Part shown: in pieces, positions 16,065 to 25,890 of the stretch
How the letters are laid out: every line of letters starts with the position of its first letter
How positions within the stretch are numbered: position 1 is the stretch's first letter
Source of the DNA: Labilibaculum sp.
GTDB lineage: Bacteria; Bacteroidota; Bacteroidia; Bacteroidales; Marinifilaceae
Length of the DNA stretch: 64,000 nucleotides
Assembly (NCBI GenBank): GCA_016342745.1
Contig: JAEINT010000010.1
Location: 1 to 64,000, forward strand
Direction: 5' to 3'
Program-made: the position numbers and the translations under genes
Notes under the pieces: model-generated
The model's database searches: none
Told to the model about the DNA's origin: nothing
The model's input: only the letters and a program-made list of their open reading frames with translations

Positions 16065-18995
16065 TTAAACTAATGCCTCAAACAAAATTTCTACAGGATG
16101 TGAAGCTTCTCGCTCTGTTTCATCTTTAATTTGATGACGGCATGATGTTCCAGACGCTGCAATTAATACAGATTGTGGCGTTTTTCGTACTTCAGGAAGT
16201 AAAACCAGTTCTCCAACTTTTTTACTTAAATCGTAATGCTCTTTTTCGTATCCAAATGATCCTGCCATTCCACAACAACCCGATTTAATTTCAATTGCAG
16301 TATAATTTTCTGGGAAACTTAGAATTTTCTTTGTTGGAGCAGAAGAAGCCAATGCTTTCTGATAGCAATGTGCATGGAACTTGATTTCTTTTTTCTCTTT
16401 CGTAAATTGATCGATGGAAATGTTACCTTTTTGCATTTCTTGATACAGAAATTCTTCGATCATAAATGTATTTGATGCTAGTGTTTTAGCTTCAAGCTTC
16501 ATTGTTTCTGGTACTAAATCAAGATACTCATCACGAAAAGTAAGAATAGCAGAAGGTTCAATACCTATTAACGGATTGTTTTCATCAACTATACCTTTCA
16601 ATAGATTGATATTTTTGATTGCTAAAAACTTGGCTTTTTTAACCAATCCCTTTGACAAAAAGGTTCTTCCACTTTCTACATGTTTTGGAATAATAACTTG
16701 GTAGTCTAGCTTTTGTAACAATTGGATCGTTTTAATCCCAATTGGCGTATCGTTGTAATCGGTAAATTCATCAGCAAAAAGATAAACCCGCTTTTTTGTT
16801 GTTCCATTTGTAGTTGACGAATGCCATTTTTTAAGCGTGGTATTATGCAATTTCGGAATGCTTCTTTCTTTGGCAAAACCCAAATTGCTTTTTACAATAT
16901 TCCCAATTGTAGGATGTTGATTTACGTAATTAAATATGGAAGGAGCATAACTACCCAACTTATTTATTTTACTGATGTTTGCAATTAATTTACTCCGAAG
17001 CGGAATAGGATTGGAATCGTAATACTGTTGCAGAAATTCGGCTTTAAGCTTTGCCATATCCACATTCGATGGACATTCAGATTTACATGCTTTGCACGAT
17101 AAGCAAAAGTCTAAAATATCATATAAGTCTTTTTGATCGAATGGATTTTTTTTATCAGAGTTGGTAAGAAATTCTCTGAATAGATTCGCTCTTGCTCGTG
17201 TGCTTAATTTTTCATCTAAACTTGCTTGATAACTAGGACACAATGCCTTTCCTGTTACATGAGTATTTCTGCAATCGCCAGAGCCATTGCATCGTTCTGT
17301 AGCTCTTACAATTCCCATATCACTAGAAAAATCAAAATAAGTTTCAATTTCTTTCGTTTGCTGATTTGGTTCATAACGCAAATGCGTATTCATTTTTGGC
17401 GTATCAACAATTTTACCTGGATTAAAAATATTTTTAGGATCCCAAGTTTGCTTAATCTGACGCAACAATTGATAGTTTTCTTCTCCTATCATGATCGGAA
17501 TAAATTCCCCACGCAGTCTTCCATCTCCATGTTCACCGCTTAGCGAACCATTGTATTTTTTGACGAGTTTTGCAGAATCTAACCCAATTGCATGAAATTT
17601 TTCTTGGTCATCAGCATTTTTTAAGTCTAGAACAGGACGCATATGAATCTCTCCAGTACCAATATGAGCATGGAATACACATTGTATCTCATGTTTCTTC
17701 ATTAATTCCTTAAATTCTGCAATGTAATCGTATAATACTTCAGGATTTACTGATGTATCTTCAATTAAGGAAACAGGTTTGGCGTCACCAATCATATTGG
17801 AAAGCACACCTAAGGCTGATTTTCGTAGATCCCAAACCTTCGTAATGTTTTCTGCTCCAGTAACAACAGGGAAGTGATATCCTAAATTATTTTCACGAAA
17901 TTCAGCTTCCATTTTGCTTGCAATTTGCTCAATTTCAGCTTTTGACTCTCTTGCAAATTCAATAATTAGCAGAGCACCTGGACTACCTTGTAAAAAAAAT
18001 CGATTTTTGGCTTGTGTACGATTTCCTTCAGTCAATTTCAATATCTGATCGTCCATTAACTCAACTGCACCAGGTTGATATTTTAAGGCAATTAAGTTTC
18101 CTTTAATTGCATCTTCCAAACTTTTAAAATGGGCACAAACCAGAGCCTTTTCTTTTGGTGGGGACGGCACTAAATTTAATTTTATTTCAGTAGTAAAGGC
18201 TAGAGTCCCTTCTGAGCCTGCTAATAGATTACAGAAATTAAATTGAATATCATTTTTACAAAAAGGAGAGGAGTTGGATAGGATATCTATAGCATAACCA
18301 GTATTTCTTCTTTTAATTTTTAGATCAGGAAATTCCTTGTCTATTGAGGCTCGTATTTCTTCTGATGATAGAATTTGATTTATTTGCTGGTAAAGTTTAG
18401 ATTCTAATCCGTTATTTGCTTCACATTTTTGTTTGAATTCATCGTCAGTTACATTTTTGAAGGTAGCTTTACTTCCATCGCTAAGGATACAATTTGTTTC
18501 AAGTGTATGATCTCTTGTACTACCATATATAATGGAATGCGATCCACAAGAGTTATTTCCTAGCATTCCACCAAGCATGCACCTGCTACTTGTTGAGGTT
18601 TCAGGACCAAAAAACAAACCATATGAATGAAGGTAAAGATTTAATTCATCGAGAATAACACCTGGTTGAACTCGAACCCATTTTTCCTCTTGATTAAGTT
18701 CCAGAATTTTAGTGAAGTGTTTTGAGATATCCACAACGAGACCATCACCAACTACTTGTCCTGCTAGTGAAGTTCCAGCAGCTCTTGGTATCAATGATAA
18801 ATCTTGATCAGATGCAAATTTGATTAAATGTTGTAAGTCACTTTCATTCTTAGGGTAAGCAACAGCTAATGGAAGTACCTTGTAGGCTGAGGCATCTGTA
18901 GCGTAAAGTAAACGAGTACTCATATCTCTATGGATTTCGCCCTCTAGTTTTTCTTGAAGTTCCTCAAATATAGTTGATTGAACAGTAGGTTTCAT
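16065..18995 (-). CDS. FAD-linked oxidase fused to Fe-S/CCG domains (YdiJ/D-lactate dehydrogenase type)
   Basis: A 976-aa membrane-associated or cytosolic 2-hydroxyacid dehydrogenase. Residues about 30-540 are the GlcD-like FAD-binding and FAD-oxidase domains ('PRAAGTSLAGQVVGDGLVVD', 'GGMLGNNSCGSHSI'). At about 565-660 are two ferredoxin-type clusters (CNGSGDCR, and CLSCKACKSECP). Residues about 700-976 are a GlpC-like region with the CCG motif (KSGCCGMAGSFGYE) and a final 'GTSCRHQI'. This architecture oxidises D-lactate or related D-2-hydroxyacids and passes electrons to quinone or another carrier. It is divergent from pta-ackA (206 bp gap), which fits a role in feeding pyruvate to acetate formation. 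Confidence 0.87.
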   Translation of the reverse strand: MKPTVQSTIFEELQEKLEGEIHRDMSTRLLYATDASAYKVLPLAVAYPKNESDLQHLIKFASDQDLSLIPRAAGTSLAGQVVGDGLVVDISKHFTKILELNQEEKWVRVQPGVILDELNLYLHSYGLFFGPETSTSSRCMLGGMLGNNSCGSHSIIYGSTRDHTLETNCILSDGSKATFKNVTDDEFKQKCEANNGLESKLYQQINQILSSEEIRASIDKEFPDLKIKRRNTGYAIDILSNSSPFCKNDIQFNFCNLLAGSEGTLAFTTEIKLNLVPSPPKEKALVCAHFKSLEDAIKGNLIALKYQPGAVELMDDQILKLTEGNRTQAKNRFFLQGSPGALLIIEFARESKAEIEQIASKMEAEFRENNLGYHFPVVTGAENITKVWDLRKSALGVLSNMIGDAKPVSLIEDTSVNPEVLYDYIAEFKELMKKHEIQCVFHAHIGTGEIHMRPVLDLKNADDQEKFHAIGLDSAKLVKKYNGSLSGEHGDGRLRGEFIPIMIGEENYQLLRQIKQTWDPKNIFNPGKIVDTPKMNTHLRYEPNQQTKEIETYFDFSSDMGIVRATERCNGSGDCRNTHVTGKALCPSYQASLDEKLSTRARANLFREFLTNSDKKNPFDQKDLYDILDFCLSCKACKSECPSNVDMAKLKAEFLQQYYDSNPIPLRSKLIANISKINKLGSYAPSIFNYVNQHPTIGNIVKSNLGFAKERSIPKLHNTTLKKWHSSTTNGTTKKRVYLFADEFTDYNDTPIGIKTIQLLQKLDYQVIIPKHVESGRTFLSKGLVKKAKFLAIKNINLLKGIVDENNPLIGIEPSAILTFRDEYLDLVPETMKLEAKTLASNTFMIEEFLYQEMQKGNISIDQFTKEKKEIKFHAHCYQKALASSAPTKKILSFPENYTAIEIKSGCCGMAGSFGYEKEHYDLSKKVGELVLLPEVRKTPQSVLIAASGTSCRHQIKDETEREASHPVEILFEALV

Positions 18996-19152
18996 ATTTG
19001 TTAGGTGCTTTTAATCTCATTAAATCTCTAGAAATGAAATTACGTTATTATTTTTTAATGCAAGCTTATTGAGAATGAATATTTATTAAAATTTTCAAAT
19101 AAAAAGCATCAAAAATTATTGATTTAGGAATCTAAAGTTTACGTTTTATTTC

Positions 19153-19160
19153 TACTTTTG
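19153..19160 (+). promoter_or_regulatory. Candidate -7 box for pta-ackA
   Basis: TACTTTTG matches TAnnTTTG and lies 41 bp before the pta start. No convincing TTG at -33 is seen. The location directly ahead of an operon of core metabolism raises its credibility. Confidence 0.45.
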
Positions 19161-19201
19161 CAAAGTCGAGATTACAAAACTGATTAAAATACTGAATCCC
19201 A

Positions 19202-20203
19202 ATGGACTTATTGCAAACAATTAAGGAGAATGCACGTTTAGCAAACAAAACTATCGTTTTACCCGAAGGAGCGGAAGAAAGAACTTTGCAAGCAACAGAT
19301 ATCCTTTTAAACGAGAAAATCGCTCAGATTATCTTAGTTGGAAATCCTGAAGAAATTGCTTCTGAAGCTGATCGCTTAAATTTGAAAAACATTAGTAAAG
19401 CGATAATAGTTGATCCTAAAAACCATGACAAAATGGAAGCTTATGCTGAAATTTTGGTGGAGTTGAGAAAGAAGAAAGGAATGACCATGGAAAAAGCTAT
19501 GGTGTTGGTACAGGATCCTTTGTATTTAGCAACCTTAATGATTAAAGCTGGCGATGCGGATGGTGAAGTTGCTGGAGCTTTAAATTCTACTGGAGATGTA
19601 CTTCGTCCAGCATTTCAGATTGTGAAAACAATGCCTGGTATTTCTGTTGTTTCTGGTGCTTTTATCTTGATTTTAAAGGATAAAACATTTGGTGACAATG
19701 GTATGTTAGTTGTTGCTGACTGTGCTGTTCATCCAAATCCTACTGCTAGTGAATTGGCAGAGATTGCTGTTGCTACCGCTAAAACAACGAAAGCAATTGC
19801 CAAAATGGAACCACGTGTGGCTATGTTGAGTTTCTCTACTATGGGATCGGCAAAGCACGAAATGGTTGATAAGGTGGTTGAGGCAACTCGTTTGGCTAAG
19901 GAAATGGCTCCTGAATTTTTAATTGATGGTGAGATGCAAGCAGATGCTGCTATTGTTGAGGCAATTGGTGCTAGTAAGGCTCCAAATTCTGAAGTTGCAG
20001 GTAGAGCTAATGTATTGGTATTCCCAACTCTTGAGGTAGGAAATATTGCTTATAAGTTGGTACAACGTTTAGCTGGTGCTGAAGCTGTAGGACCTGTATT
20101 ACAGGGAATGGCCGCTCCAATTAACGATTTGTCAAGAGGTTGTTCTGTAAGTGATATTGTAAACTTGGTTGCGATCACAGCGAACCAAGCTGCAGATATG
20201 TAA
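19202..20203 (+). CDS. pta: Phosphate acetyltransferase
   Basis: A 333-aa cytosolic enzyme of the short (single-domain) Pta class, interconverting acetyl-CoA and acetyl phosphate. Family landmarks are 'IVLPEGAEERTLQATDILL' (about 18-36), 'DADGEVAGALNSTGDVLRPAFQIV' (about 118-141), 'VHPNPTASELAEIAVATA' and 'SFSTMGSAKHEMVDKVVEA', ending with 'GCSVSDIVNLVAITANQA'. Length is normal. It is 36 bp upstream of ackA, the classic acetate-producing substrate-level phosphorylation pair. Confidence 0.96.
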   Translation: MDLLQTIKENARLANKTIVLPEGAEERTLQATDILLNEKIAQIILVGNPEEIASEADRLNLKNISKAIIVDPKNHDKMEAYAEILVELRKKKGMTMEKAMVLVQDPLYLATLMIKAGDADGEVAGALNSTGDVLRPAFQIVKTMPGISVVSGAFILILKDKTFGDNGMLVVADCAVHPNPTASELAEIAVATAKTTKAIAKMEPRVAMLSFSTMGSAKHEMVDKVVEATRLAKEMAPEFLIDGEMQADAAIVEAIGASKAPNSEVAGRANVLVFPTLEVGNIAYKLVQRLAGAEAVGPVLQGMAAPINDLSRGCSVSDIVNLVAITANQAADM

Positions 20204-20239
20204 GAAAAATAGTAAACTAAATAATAAACAAAATTTCAA

Positions 20240-21445
20240 ATGAACGTTCTAGTTTTTAATTGTGGTAGTTCTTCTTTAAAGTATCAATTGTTAAGCATGG
20301 GTAGTGAAGCTACTTTATTGGCAAAAGGACTTGTTGAACGTATTGGTCTTAAGGAAGGTGTTCTTACTCACAAGCCAGAGGGGAAGAGTAAATTCGAATT
20401 GGTACAAGATATTCCAAATCATAGTGTAGGAATTAATCTTGTATTGGAAGCTCTAGTGCATGCTGATCATGGGGTTATTGCAGATATCAAGGAAATTGAT
20501 GCTGCTGGTCACCGTGTAGCGCATGGAGGAGAATATTTTAAAGATAGTGCTATTATTGATGAGAAAGCAAAAGAACAAATTGCTGCTTGTTGCGAATTAG
20601 CACCACTTCATAATCCTGCTAACTTGGAAGGTATTCTATCTATGGAAAAATTACTTCCTGGAATTAGTCAGGTAGCAGTTTTTGATACTTCATTCCACCA
20701 AACATTGCCAGCCGAAGCATTTATGTATGGTTTACCTTACGATTGCTATGAAAAACTTCGTGTTCGTAAATACGGTTTCCACGGTACTAGTCACAAATTT
20801 GTTGCAAACAAAGCATGTGAAATCTTAGGTTGGAATATCGAAGATAAAAAAATTGTTAGTTGTCACTTAGGAAATGGAGCTTCTGTTTGTGCGATTGACG
20901 GAGGTAAGTCTATCGAAACTTCAATGGGATTTACACCTAATGAAGGTTTGTTGATGGGAACTCGTACTGGTAATCTTGATTTGGGAGCTTTGCTTTATAT
21001 TGCAGAGAAGAAAAACCTTTCAATTGAAGAAACAAACAAGTTGATCAATAAGCAGTCAGGTTTAGCTGGTATTTCTGGTATTTCTTCTGATATGAGAGAT
21101 CTAGAAATTGCTGCTGAAGGTGGAAATGAGAGAGCTCAATTGGCATTAGATATGTTTGCATATCGTGTTAAAAGATTTGTTGGTTCTTATTCTGCATCAA
21201 TGGGTGGTGTTGATTTAGTAATATTCACTGGAGGAATTGGAGAGAACGATTCTGTTTCTCGTGAGAAAATTGCGAAAGATTTTGGATACCTTGGACTTGA
21301 CTTTGATAAGGATGTGAACGCAGGTTTACGTGGAAAAGATATGGTTATTTCTAAAGAAGGATCTAAAGTGAAAGCAATGGTCGTAACGACTAATGAGGAG
21401 TTGGTTATTGCTTCTGATACACAGCGTATTGTTGGTGCTTTGTAA
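20240..21445 (+). CDS. ackA: Acetate kinase
   Basis: A 401-aa ASKHA-fold kinase converting acetyl phosphate and ADP to acetate and ATP. Landmarks are 'MNVLVFNCGSSSLKYQL' (residues 1-17), 'VAVFDTSFHQTLP', 'KYGFHGTSHKFV', 'CHLGNGASVCAIDGGKS', and 'VFTGGIGEN' type 'IFTGGIGENDS'. All phosphate-binding and catalytic segments are present. It is co-transcribed with pta and followed by an intrinsic terminator. Confidence 0.97.
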   Translation: MNVLVFNCGSSSLKYQLLSMGSEATLLAKGLVERIGLKEGVLTHKPEGKSKFELVQDIPNHSVGINLVLEALVHADHGVIADIKEIDAAGHRVAHGGEYFKDSAIIDEKAKEQIAACCELAPLHNPANLEGILSMEKLLPGISQVAVFDTSFHQTLPAEAFMYGLPYDCYEKLRVRKYGFHGTSHKFVANKACEILGWNIEDKKIVSCHLGNGASVCAIDGGKSIETSMGFTPNEGLLMGTRTGNLDLGALLYIAEKKNLSIEETNKLINKQSGLAGISGISSDMRDLEIAAEGGNERAQLALDMFAYRVKRFVGSYSASMGGVDLVIFTGGIGENDSVSREKIAKDFGYLGLDFDKDVNAGLRGKDMVISKEGSKVKAMVVTTNEELVIASDTQRIVGAL

Positions 21446-21464
21446 CTATCAAACTTATGATATT

Positions 21465-21496
21465 AAAAAGCTCTGTTGTTAACAGGGCTTTTTTTT
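21465..21496 (+). terminator. Intrinsic terminator after ackA
   Basis: AAAAAGCTCTGTT-GTT-AACAGGGCTTTTT forms a 13-bp stem with one G-U, followed by a run of T. It starts 20 bp after the ackA stop. Confidence 0.85.
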
Positions 21497-21688
21497 ATGC
21501 CAAAATATAAGATGATAATTTATTTTTTATCCGTATTTTACTTTTTATAATTTAAATTTAATGGATATGTTAAGCCAATAGATTGTTAGTAAAGTGTTAA
21601 ATTTTGAAACAAATTTGTTTGCTTAACGTTTAGACGTATAGTATTTACTGGAAATACATGATATTTCATAGCAAATTGCAATGACTTT

Positions 21689-24600
21689 ATGTTCGTATCA
21701 AACACATATTCTATAAAAACATTTTTTATTTTATTGTTGATTTCGTTTTCGATTTCTACTCTTGGACAGAGAACAAATTTTCGTTTCTATCAATACAATA
21801 AAGACAATAAATTAAATGAAGAGCTGGTGAAATCTATTCATCAGGATTCTCTTGGTGTTTATTATTTTGCTACTGATAAAGGATTAATTTCTCTCGTAAA
21901 AGATCAGTTTATTCCTCTAAAGGTTCAAGAGGGAAAAAATCAATTTTATAAATCGTTATTTAAAAGGAAAAATGGTGATTTACTTGCGCTTTCAGATGAT
22001 GGAATCTATAAGATAACTCAAACATCGATAGGAAATAAAGCCGATTTGTTGTTCTTATGCAATACCGATTCCTTATTGCCAAAGTATCCTAAAGAATTTT
22101 TCGAAGATCAAAATGATGAATTGTGGCTAACGGATTTTAATCATATCTACAGGTTAAAAGGAAGTGATTTCGAACAGTACCAAATGGATAAAAAAAATCA
22201 AACTACATCCTATGCTAGGTCATTTCAATTTTTGGAATGTGATAATGGAAAATTAATGGTGGTTTCACAGTCTGGGTGGTTTTATCAGTTTGATCGCAAG
22301 AATAATCAGTTTAAAGATTCTGGTTTTAATTTGGATTTGGTAGTGAATTCCTCTTTTAAAATAGGGTCCAATGAATTTCTTTTAGGAACTTCCTTAGGAA
22401 TATATAGACTAATATTAGATTTTAATGGCAAGGTTGTTCATCATGAAATCGTTAATGAAAGTGTTATGGCTTCATGTTTTCAGAAATTATCTGAGAATAA
22501 ACTTTTAGTTGGTACTTGGTTTCAAGGCTTGGTAGAGATCGATTTATCGCAAGATTTTAAAGTGTATCCGATTGGAGGATTTCCTTGTTTCACCGTTAAT
22601 GATATTTTTTTAGATGATTTCGGAAAGTTTTGGATTGCTACTAATTCAGGAACAGTGGTGATGGAAAAAAAATTCTTTTCTTATCAATTTAATTCTTCTA
22701 ATTCAGAGTACATTTCTTCTATTAATTTAAATGAAGATGGAAATGTTAATTTTTCAGGAAGAAATCATATTTTCCAAATCTCGAATGATGAGGAGATACA
22801 AAATCTAGATCTTGATTTTGAAGGATCGATAAACGTATTTAAGAAGAGGAATAATATATCCCTTTTAGGAACGGAGCAAGGCTACTTGTATGTTTATAAA
22901 AATGATGAATTACACTTGAAGTTAGCCATTGCAAATAAGCCTATTACGAGTATTGAAATTGTTTCAGATCGTGAAGCATGGCTTGTGTCAGATAAAGAAT
23001 TATTTCATATTAATTTAAATTCTGGTCTAATAAAGAGTTATCTGCAATCCTTTAGAGGTCAGCGTATTGTTCAGGATATTTTATTAGATAAAGAAACTAA
23101 TTTATACATAGGAGGAGAGTACAAGAATTCTTATTTATTTAAGTTTGATATACTTAGTAAAAAGGTTGAGAATATTAGTACTCCAATCGATTTTGATATT
23201 AATGAAGATTTTTGGGTTATCGATTTGGAATTGGATAAGGATACCTTGTACATGGGAACCTCTTCTGGTTTATTAAAATATTGGGACGAAGGTGTTGAAA
23301 GGGTTGATTTGCGAGATATGACGAATAGTGAAGTCAATTCTTTAGCAATCGATCGCCATCATTCTTTTTGGATGACAACTAGTAAAGGTGTAATTCGAAA
23401 GAGGGAAAAGGATTTGTCGTTGTTTACACCGGAGCAAGGTTTGCCATCCAAAACATTTACCAATCGTAATTTAAAATTTGATTCGAATGATCATTTATGG
23501 GTAGGAACTTCCAACGGTATTGCTTATGCTTCTATTTGTGATTCAATACCTAAAACACCGAAACCGGAGGTTAGTCGAACGGATGGCGGTAGTCAGTTTG
23601 CCTTGCAAGATAGCAAGCTTAGAATTAATGCCAATTCTATGTTGCTTTTGGATGTAACGGCTATAATATATCCACAAAAACAGAATCAATTTCAATATTG
23701 CACAGTAAAAGGAAATGAGAAAATTATAGATTGGAAACAACTTTCAGAGAAAAATCAAATCGTAATTCCAGGTTTAAAAACAGGAAATTATAAAATCTGT
23801 ATTCGAGCTAAGCATGAAGGAAATTATCGTTGGAGTGAGCACCGTATCCTAGAATTACATGTTGCACAAGTTTGGTATTTAAGATGGTATGTATTGTTAA
23901 CCGATTTATTTGTCATTTTAGTTCTGATATTTTTAACCAATAAATACAGTCAAAAAAGGACTCAACAGAATTTAATTGAATTGGAAAAGCAAGTTTCAGA
24001 GCGAACTGTACAACTTCAAGATTTGAACAAGCATTTGGTAAGTGCGAATGTTGCAAAAGATAAATTCCTATCCATTATTGCTCATGATTTGAGAAATCCA
24101 TTTAATGCCATTCGAGGATTTTCAAAAATATTATTGAAAGATTCGGATATTTTGTCCGAAGAGGACAGAACAGAGTTAATTGAAACAATTTACAGAAGTT
24201 CTGATGATACTTTTAAGCTTTTAGAGAGTCTGCTTGAGTGGGCAAATGTGCAAAAGGGAAATTTCAAATTAAATTCTGAAAATTTTGATTTGAAGACTAT
24301 TTTGGAGAAAAACCTAGGACTTCATAAGAGTTTGGGATCTCTGAAAGACCTAACATTAATAGGTGATTTTAATCGAGCAATCGTAAAAGCAGATAAGGCT
24401 ATGATCGATACCGTGATCAGGAATCTATTATCAAATGCGATAAAGTATTCTAAGCCAAATCAGAGTATCAAGCTGCAAAGCTTTGAAGCAAACGGTTTTA
24501 TTGTTGTCCAAGTTACCGACCAAGGTATTGGGATGACAAAGAAACAACTAAATAATTTGTTTAAAATCGATACCGTTACTACCAGCGAAGGAACAGCTAA

Positions 24601-24727
24601 TGAAACTGGAACAGGTTTTGGATTGATGCTTAGTAAAGAGTTTGTAGAGCTTAATGGTGGTAAAATTTGGGTCGAGAGCGAGAAAAATAAAGGAACAAGC
24701 TTCTTTTTCTCCATTCCTAGAAAGTAA
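21689..24727 (+). CDS. Two-component propeller sensor histidine kinase (HTCS-like, without effector domain)
   Basis: A 1012-aa inner-membrane sensor. A signal peptide (about 1-25) is followed by a periplasmic region of propeller-type repeats ('GVYYFATDKGLISL', 'GKFWIATNSGTVVM', 'DHLWVGTSNGIAYA') to about residue 615. A Y_Y_Y-type domain extends to about 725 and a membrane helix lies at about 729-752. The cytosolic part has a HisKA domain with His799 in FLSIIAHDLRNPFNAIRGF and a HATPase_c domain ('NLLSNAIKYSK', 'DQGIGMTKKQL', 'GTGFGLMLSKEFVELNGG'). It lacks the receiver and AraC domains of full hybrid HTCS proteins, so a separate regulator must exist; none is adjacent. A 14-bp palindrome AAACAAATTTGTTT (21607-21620) lies upstream. 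Confidence 0.88.
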   Translation: MFVSNTYSIKTFFILLLISFSISTLGQRTNFRFYQYNKDNKLNEELVKSIHQDSLGVYYFATDKGLISLVKDQFIPLKVQEGKNQFYKSLFKRKNGDLLALSDDGIYKITQTSIGNKADLLFLCNTDSLLPKYPKEFFEDQNDELWLTDFNHIYRLKGSDFEQYQMDKKNQTTSYARSFQFLECDNGKLMVVSQSGWFYQFDRKNNQFKDSGFNLDLVVNSSFKIGSNEFLLGTSLGIYRLILDFNGKVVHHEIVNESVMASCFQKLSENKLLVGTWFQGLVEIDLSQDFKVYPIGGFPCFTVNDIFLDDFGKFWIATNSGTVVMEKKFFSYQFNSSNSEYISSINLNEDGNVNFSGRNHIFQISNDEEIQNLDLDFEGSINVFKKRNNISLLGTEQGYLYVYKNDELHLKLAIANKPITSIEIVSDREAWLVSDKELFHINLNSGLIKSYLQSFRGQRIVQDILLDKETNLYIGGEYKNSYLFKFDILSKKVENISTPIDFDINEDFWVIDLELDKDTLYMGTSSGLLKYWDEGVERVDLRDMTNSEVNSLAIDRHHSFWMTTSKGVIRKREKDLSLFTPEQGLPSKTFTNRNLKFDSNDHLWVGTSNGIAYASICDSIPKTPKPEVSRTDGGSQFALQDSKLRINANSMLLLDVTAIIYPQKQNQFQYCTVKGNEKIIDWKQLSEKNQIVIPGLKTGNYKICIRAKHEGNYRWSEHRILELHVAQVWYLRWYVLLTDLFVILVLIFLTNKYSQKRTQQNLIELEKQVSERTVQLQDLNKHLVSANVAKDKFLSIIAHDLRNPFNAIRGFSKILLKDSDILSEEDRTELIETIYRSSDDTFKLLESLLEWANVQKGNFKLNSENFDLKTILEKNLGLHKSLGSLKDLTLIGDFNRAIVKADKAMIDTVIRNLLSNAIKYSKPNQSIKLQSFEANGFIVVQVTDQGIGMTKKQLNNLFKIDTVTTSEGTANETGTGFGLMLSKEFVELNGGKIWVESEKNKGTSFFFSIPRK

Positions 24728-24852
24728 TTTTATTCTTCACAAAAAGGTGTTATTAGGATTTTGCATTAATTGCGAATCGTAAGTTGGTGTGGTTAATATT
24801 AGTCAATTAGTTGTTTTTATTCTTAATTAAGATGCAATTCATTAATATTTTC

Positions 24853-24860
24853 TATTTTTG
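24853..24860 (+). promoter_or_regulatory. Candidate -7 box for the first phosphate acyltransferase
   Basis: TATTTTTG matches TAnnTTTG exactly, 62 bp before the ATG at 24923. No -33 element is visible at the expected distance. Confidence 0.42.
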
Positions 24861-24922
24861 CCTTACACTTGAAAAAAGTGATAAAACACAAATACAAACA
24901 CAACACTAAAAATAAACAGAAG

Positions 24923-25828
24923 ATGATTACACGTTTGGAGCAAATATTGGATGTTCTTAAAAGCAACGAAAAGAAACGCTTAGTAGCTGCTTATGCTAAT
25001 GATTCCCACACCATTGGTGCAGTATACGATGCGGTTCAGCATGGAATCATTGATGCTACATTAGTAGGAGACCAGAAAACGATTGAAAAAACTTGTGCTG
25101 ATCACAATTTCGATATCAATAAATTTACCATTGTACATGAAGCAGATGAGTTAAAAGCAGCTCAAAAGGCGGTTGAATTGATCAACAATGGAGATGGTGA
25201 TATGATCATGAAAGGGTTGGTTAGTACAGATAAGTACATGAAAGCGATCCTTAACAAAGAAAAAGGTTTGATGCCTCCTAAGGCGGTATTGAGTCACGTA
25301 ACAGTTATGGAAAATCCAAACTACCACAAATTAATGGTGGTAAGTGATGTAGCCGTTATTCCTCAGCCAGATTTAAATCAGAAAATTGCTTTAACAAACT
25401 ATGTTATCAATGTTGCACGAGCTTTGGGTATTGAAAAACCAAAGGTGGCATTAATTGCAGCCTCGGAACAAGTATTACCAAAAATGGAAGCTTGTGTTGA
25501 TGCTGCAATCATCTCAAAAATGGCCGATCGAGGTCAAATTAAAAATGCTTTTGTTGATGGACCATTAGCAATTGATGTTGCGATTGATAAAGAATCTGCT
25601 GAAATCAAGAAATTAGATTCTATGGTTGCTGGCGATGCAGATTGCATGGTTTTCCCAAATATCGAATCGGGAAATGTATTCTACAAAGTAAATACCAAAT
25701 TGGCTAAGGCTGAATTAGGAGCAATGGTTGTAGGTGCTAAATGTCCAGCTATTTTATCATCACGTGGCGATAGTGTAAAAACAAAATTGTATTCGATTGC
25801 TTTGGCTGCACTAGTTGCTTCAAAATAA
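24923..25828 (+). CDS. Phosphate butyryltransferase-type phosphate acyltransferase (first copy)
   Basis: A 301-aa cytosolic enzyme of the phosphate acetyl/butyryltransferase family, exchanging the CoA of an acyl-CoA for phosphate. Landmarks are 'MKGLVSTDKYMKAILNKE' (about 100-117), 'VISDVAVI'-type 'VVSDVAVIPQPDLNQK', 'ISKMADRGQIKNAFVDGPLAIDVAI' and 'VFPNIESGNVFYK'. These fit Ptb rather than the pta type seen at 19202. I chose the ATG at 24923, because the TTG at 24869 adds a Lys-rich tail without homology. It is followed by a close paralog; no butyrate kinase gene is present between or after them. Confidence 0.85.
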   Translation: MITRLEQILDVLKSNEKKRLVAAYANDSHTIGAVYDAVQHGIIDATLVGDQKTIEKTCADHNFDINKFTIVHEADELKAAQKAVELINNGDGDMIMKGLVSTDKYMKAILNKEKGLMPPKAVLSHVTVMENPNYHKLMVVSDVAVIPQPDLNQKIALTNYVINVARALGIEKPKVALIAASEQVLPKMEACVDAAIISKMADRGQIKNAFVDGPLAIDVAIDKESAEIKKLDSMVAGDADCMVFPNIESGNVFYKVNTKLAKAELGAMVVGAKCPAILSSRGDSVKTKLYSIALAALVASK

Positions 25829-25842
25829 GTTTTGATAGATCA

Positions 25843-25866
25843 AAAGACGCATGTGCATGCGTCTTT
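25843..25866 (+). terminator. Hairpin between the two phosphate acyltransferase genes
   Basis: AAAGACGCATG and CATGCGTCTTT form a perfect 11-bp palindromic stem. A true loop must take in some of the central ATGTGCAT. Being GC-rich within AT-rich DNA, it may attenuate or punctuate expression of the second copy, which starts 24 bp later. Confidence 0.6.
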
Positions 25867-25890
25867 ACTTAAAATTAATTTCTAAGAATT

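Noticed and set aside
21607-21620. AAACAAATTTGTTT palindrome upstream of the propeller kinase as a regulatory site
   Set aside because: Low-complexity AT palindrome without a second copy; too likely by chance to list as a feature.
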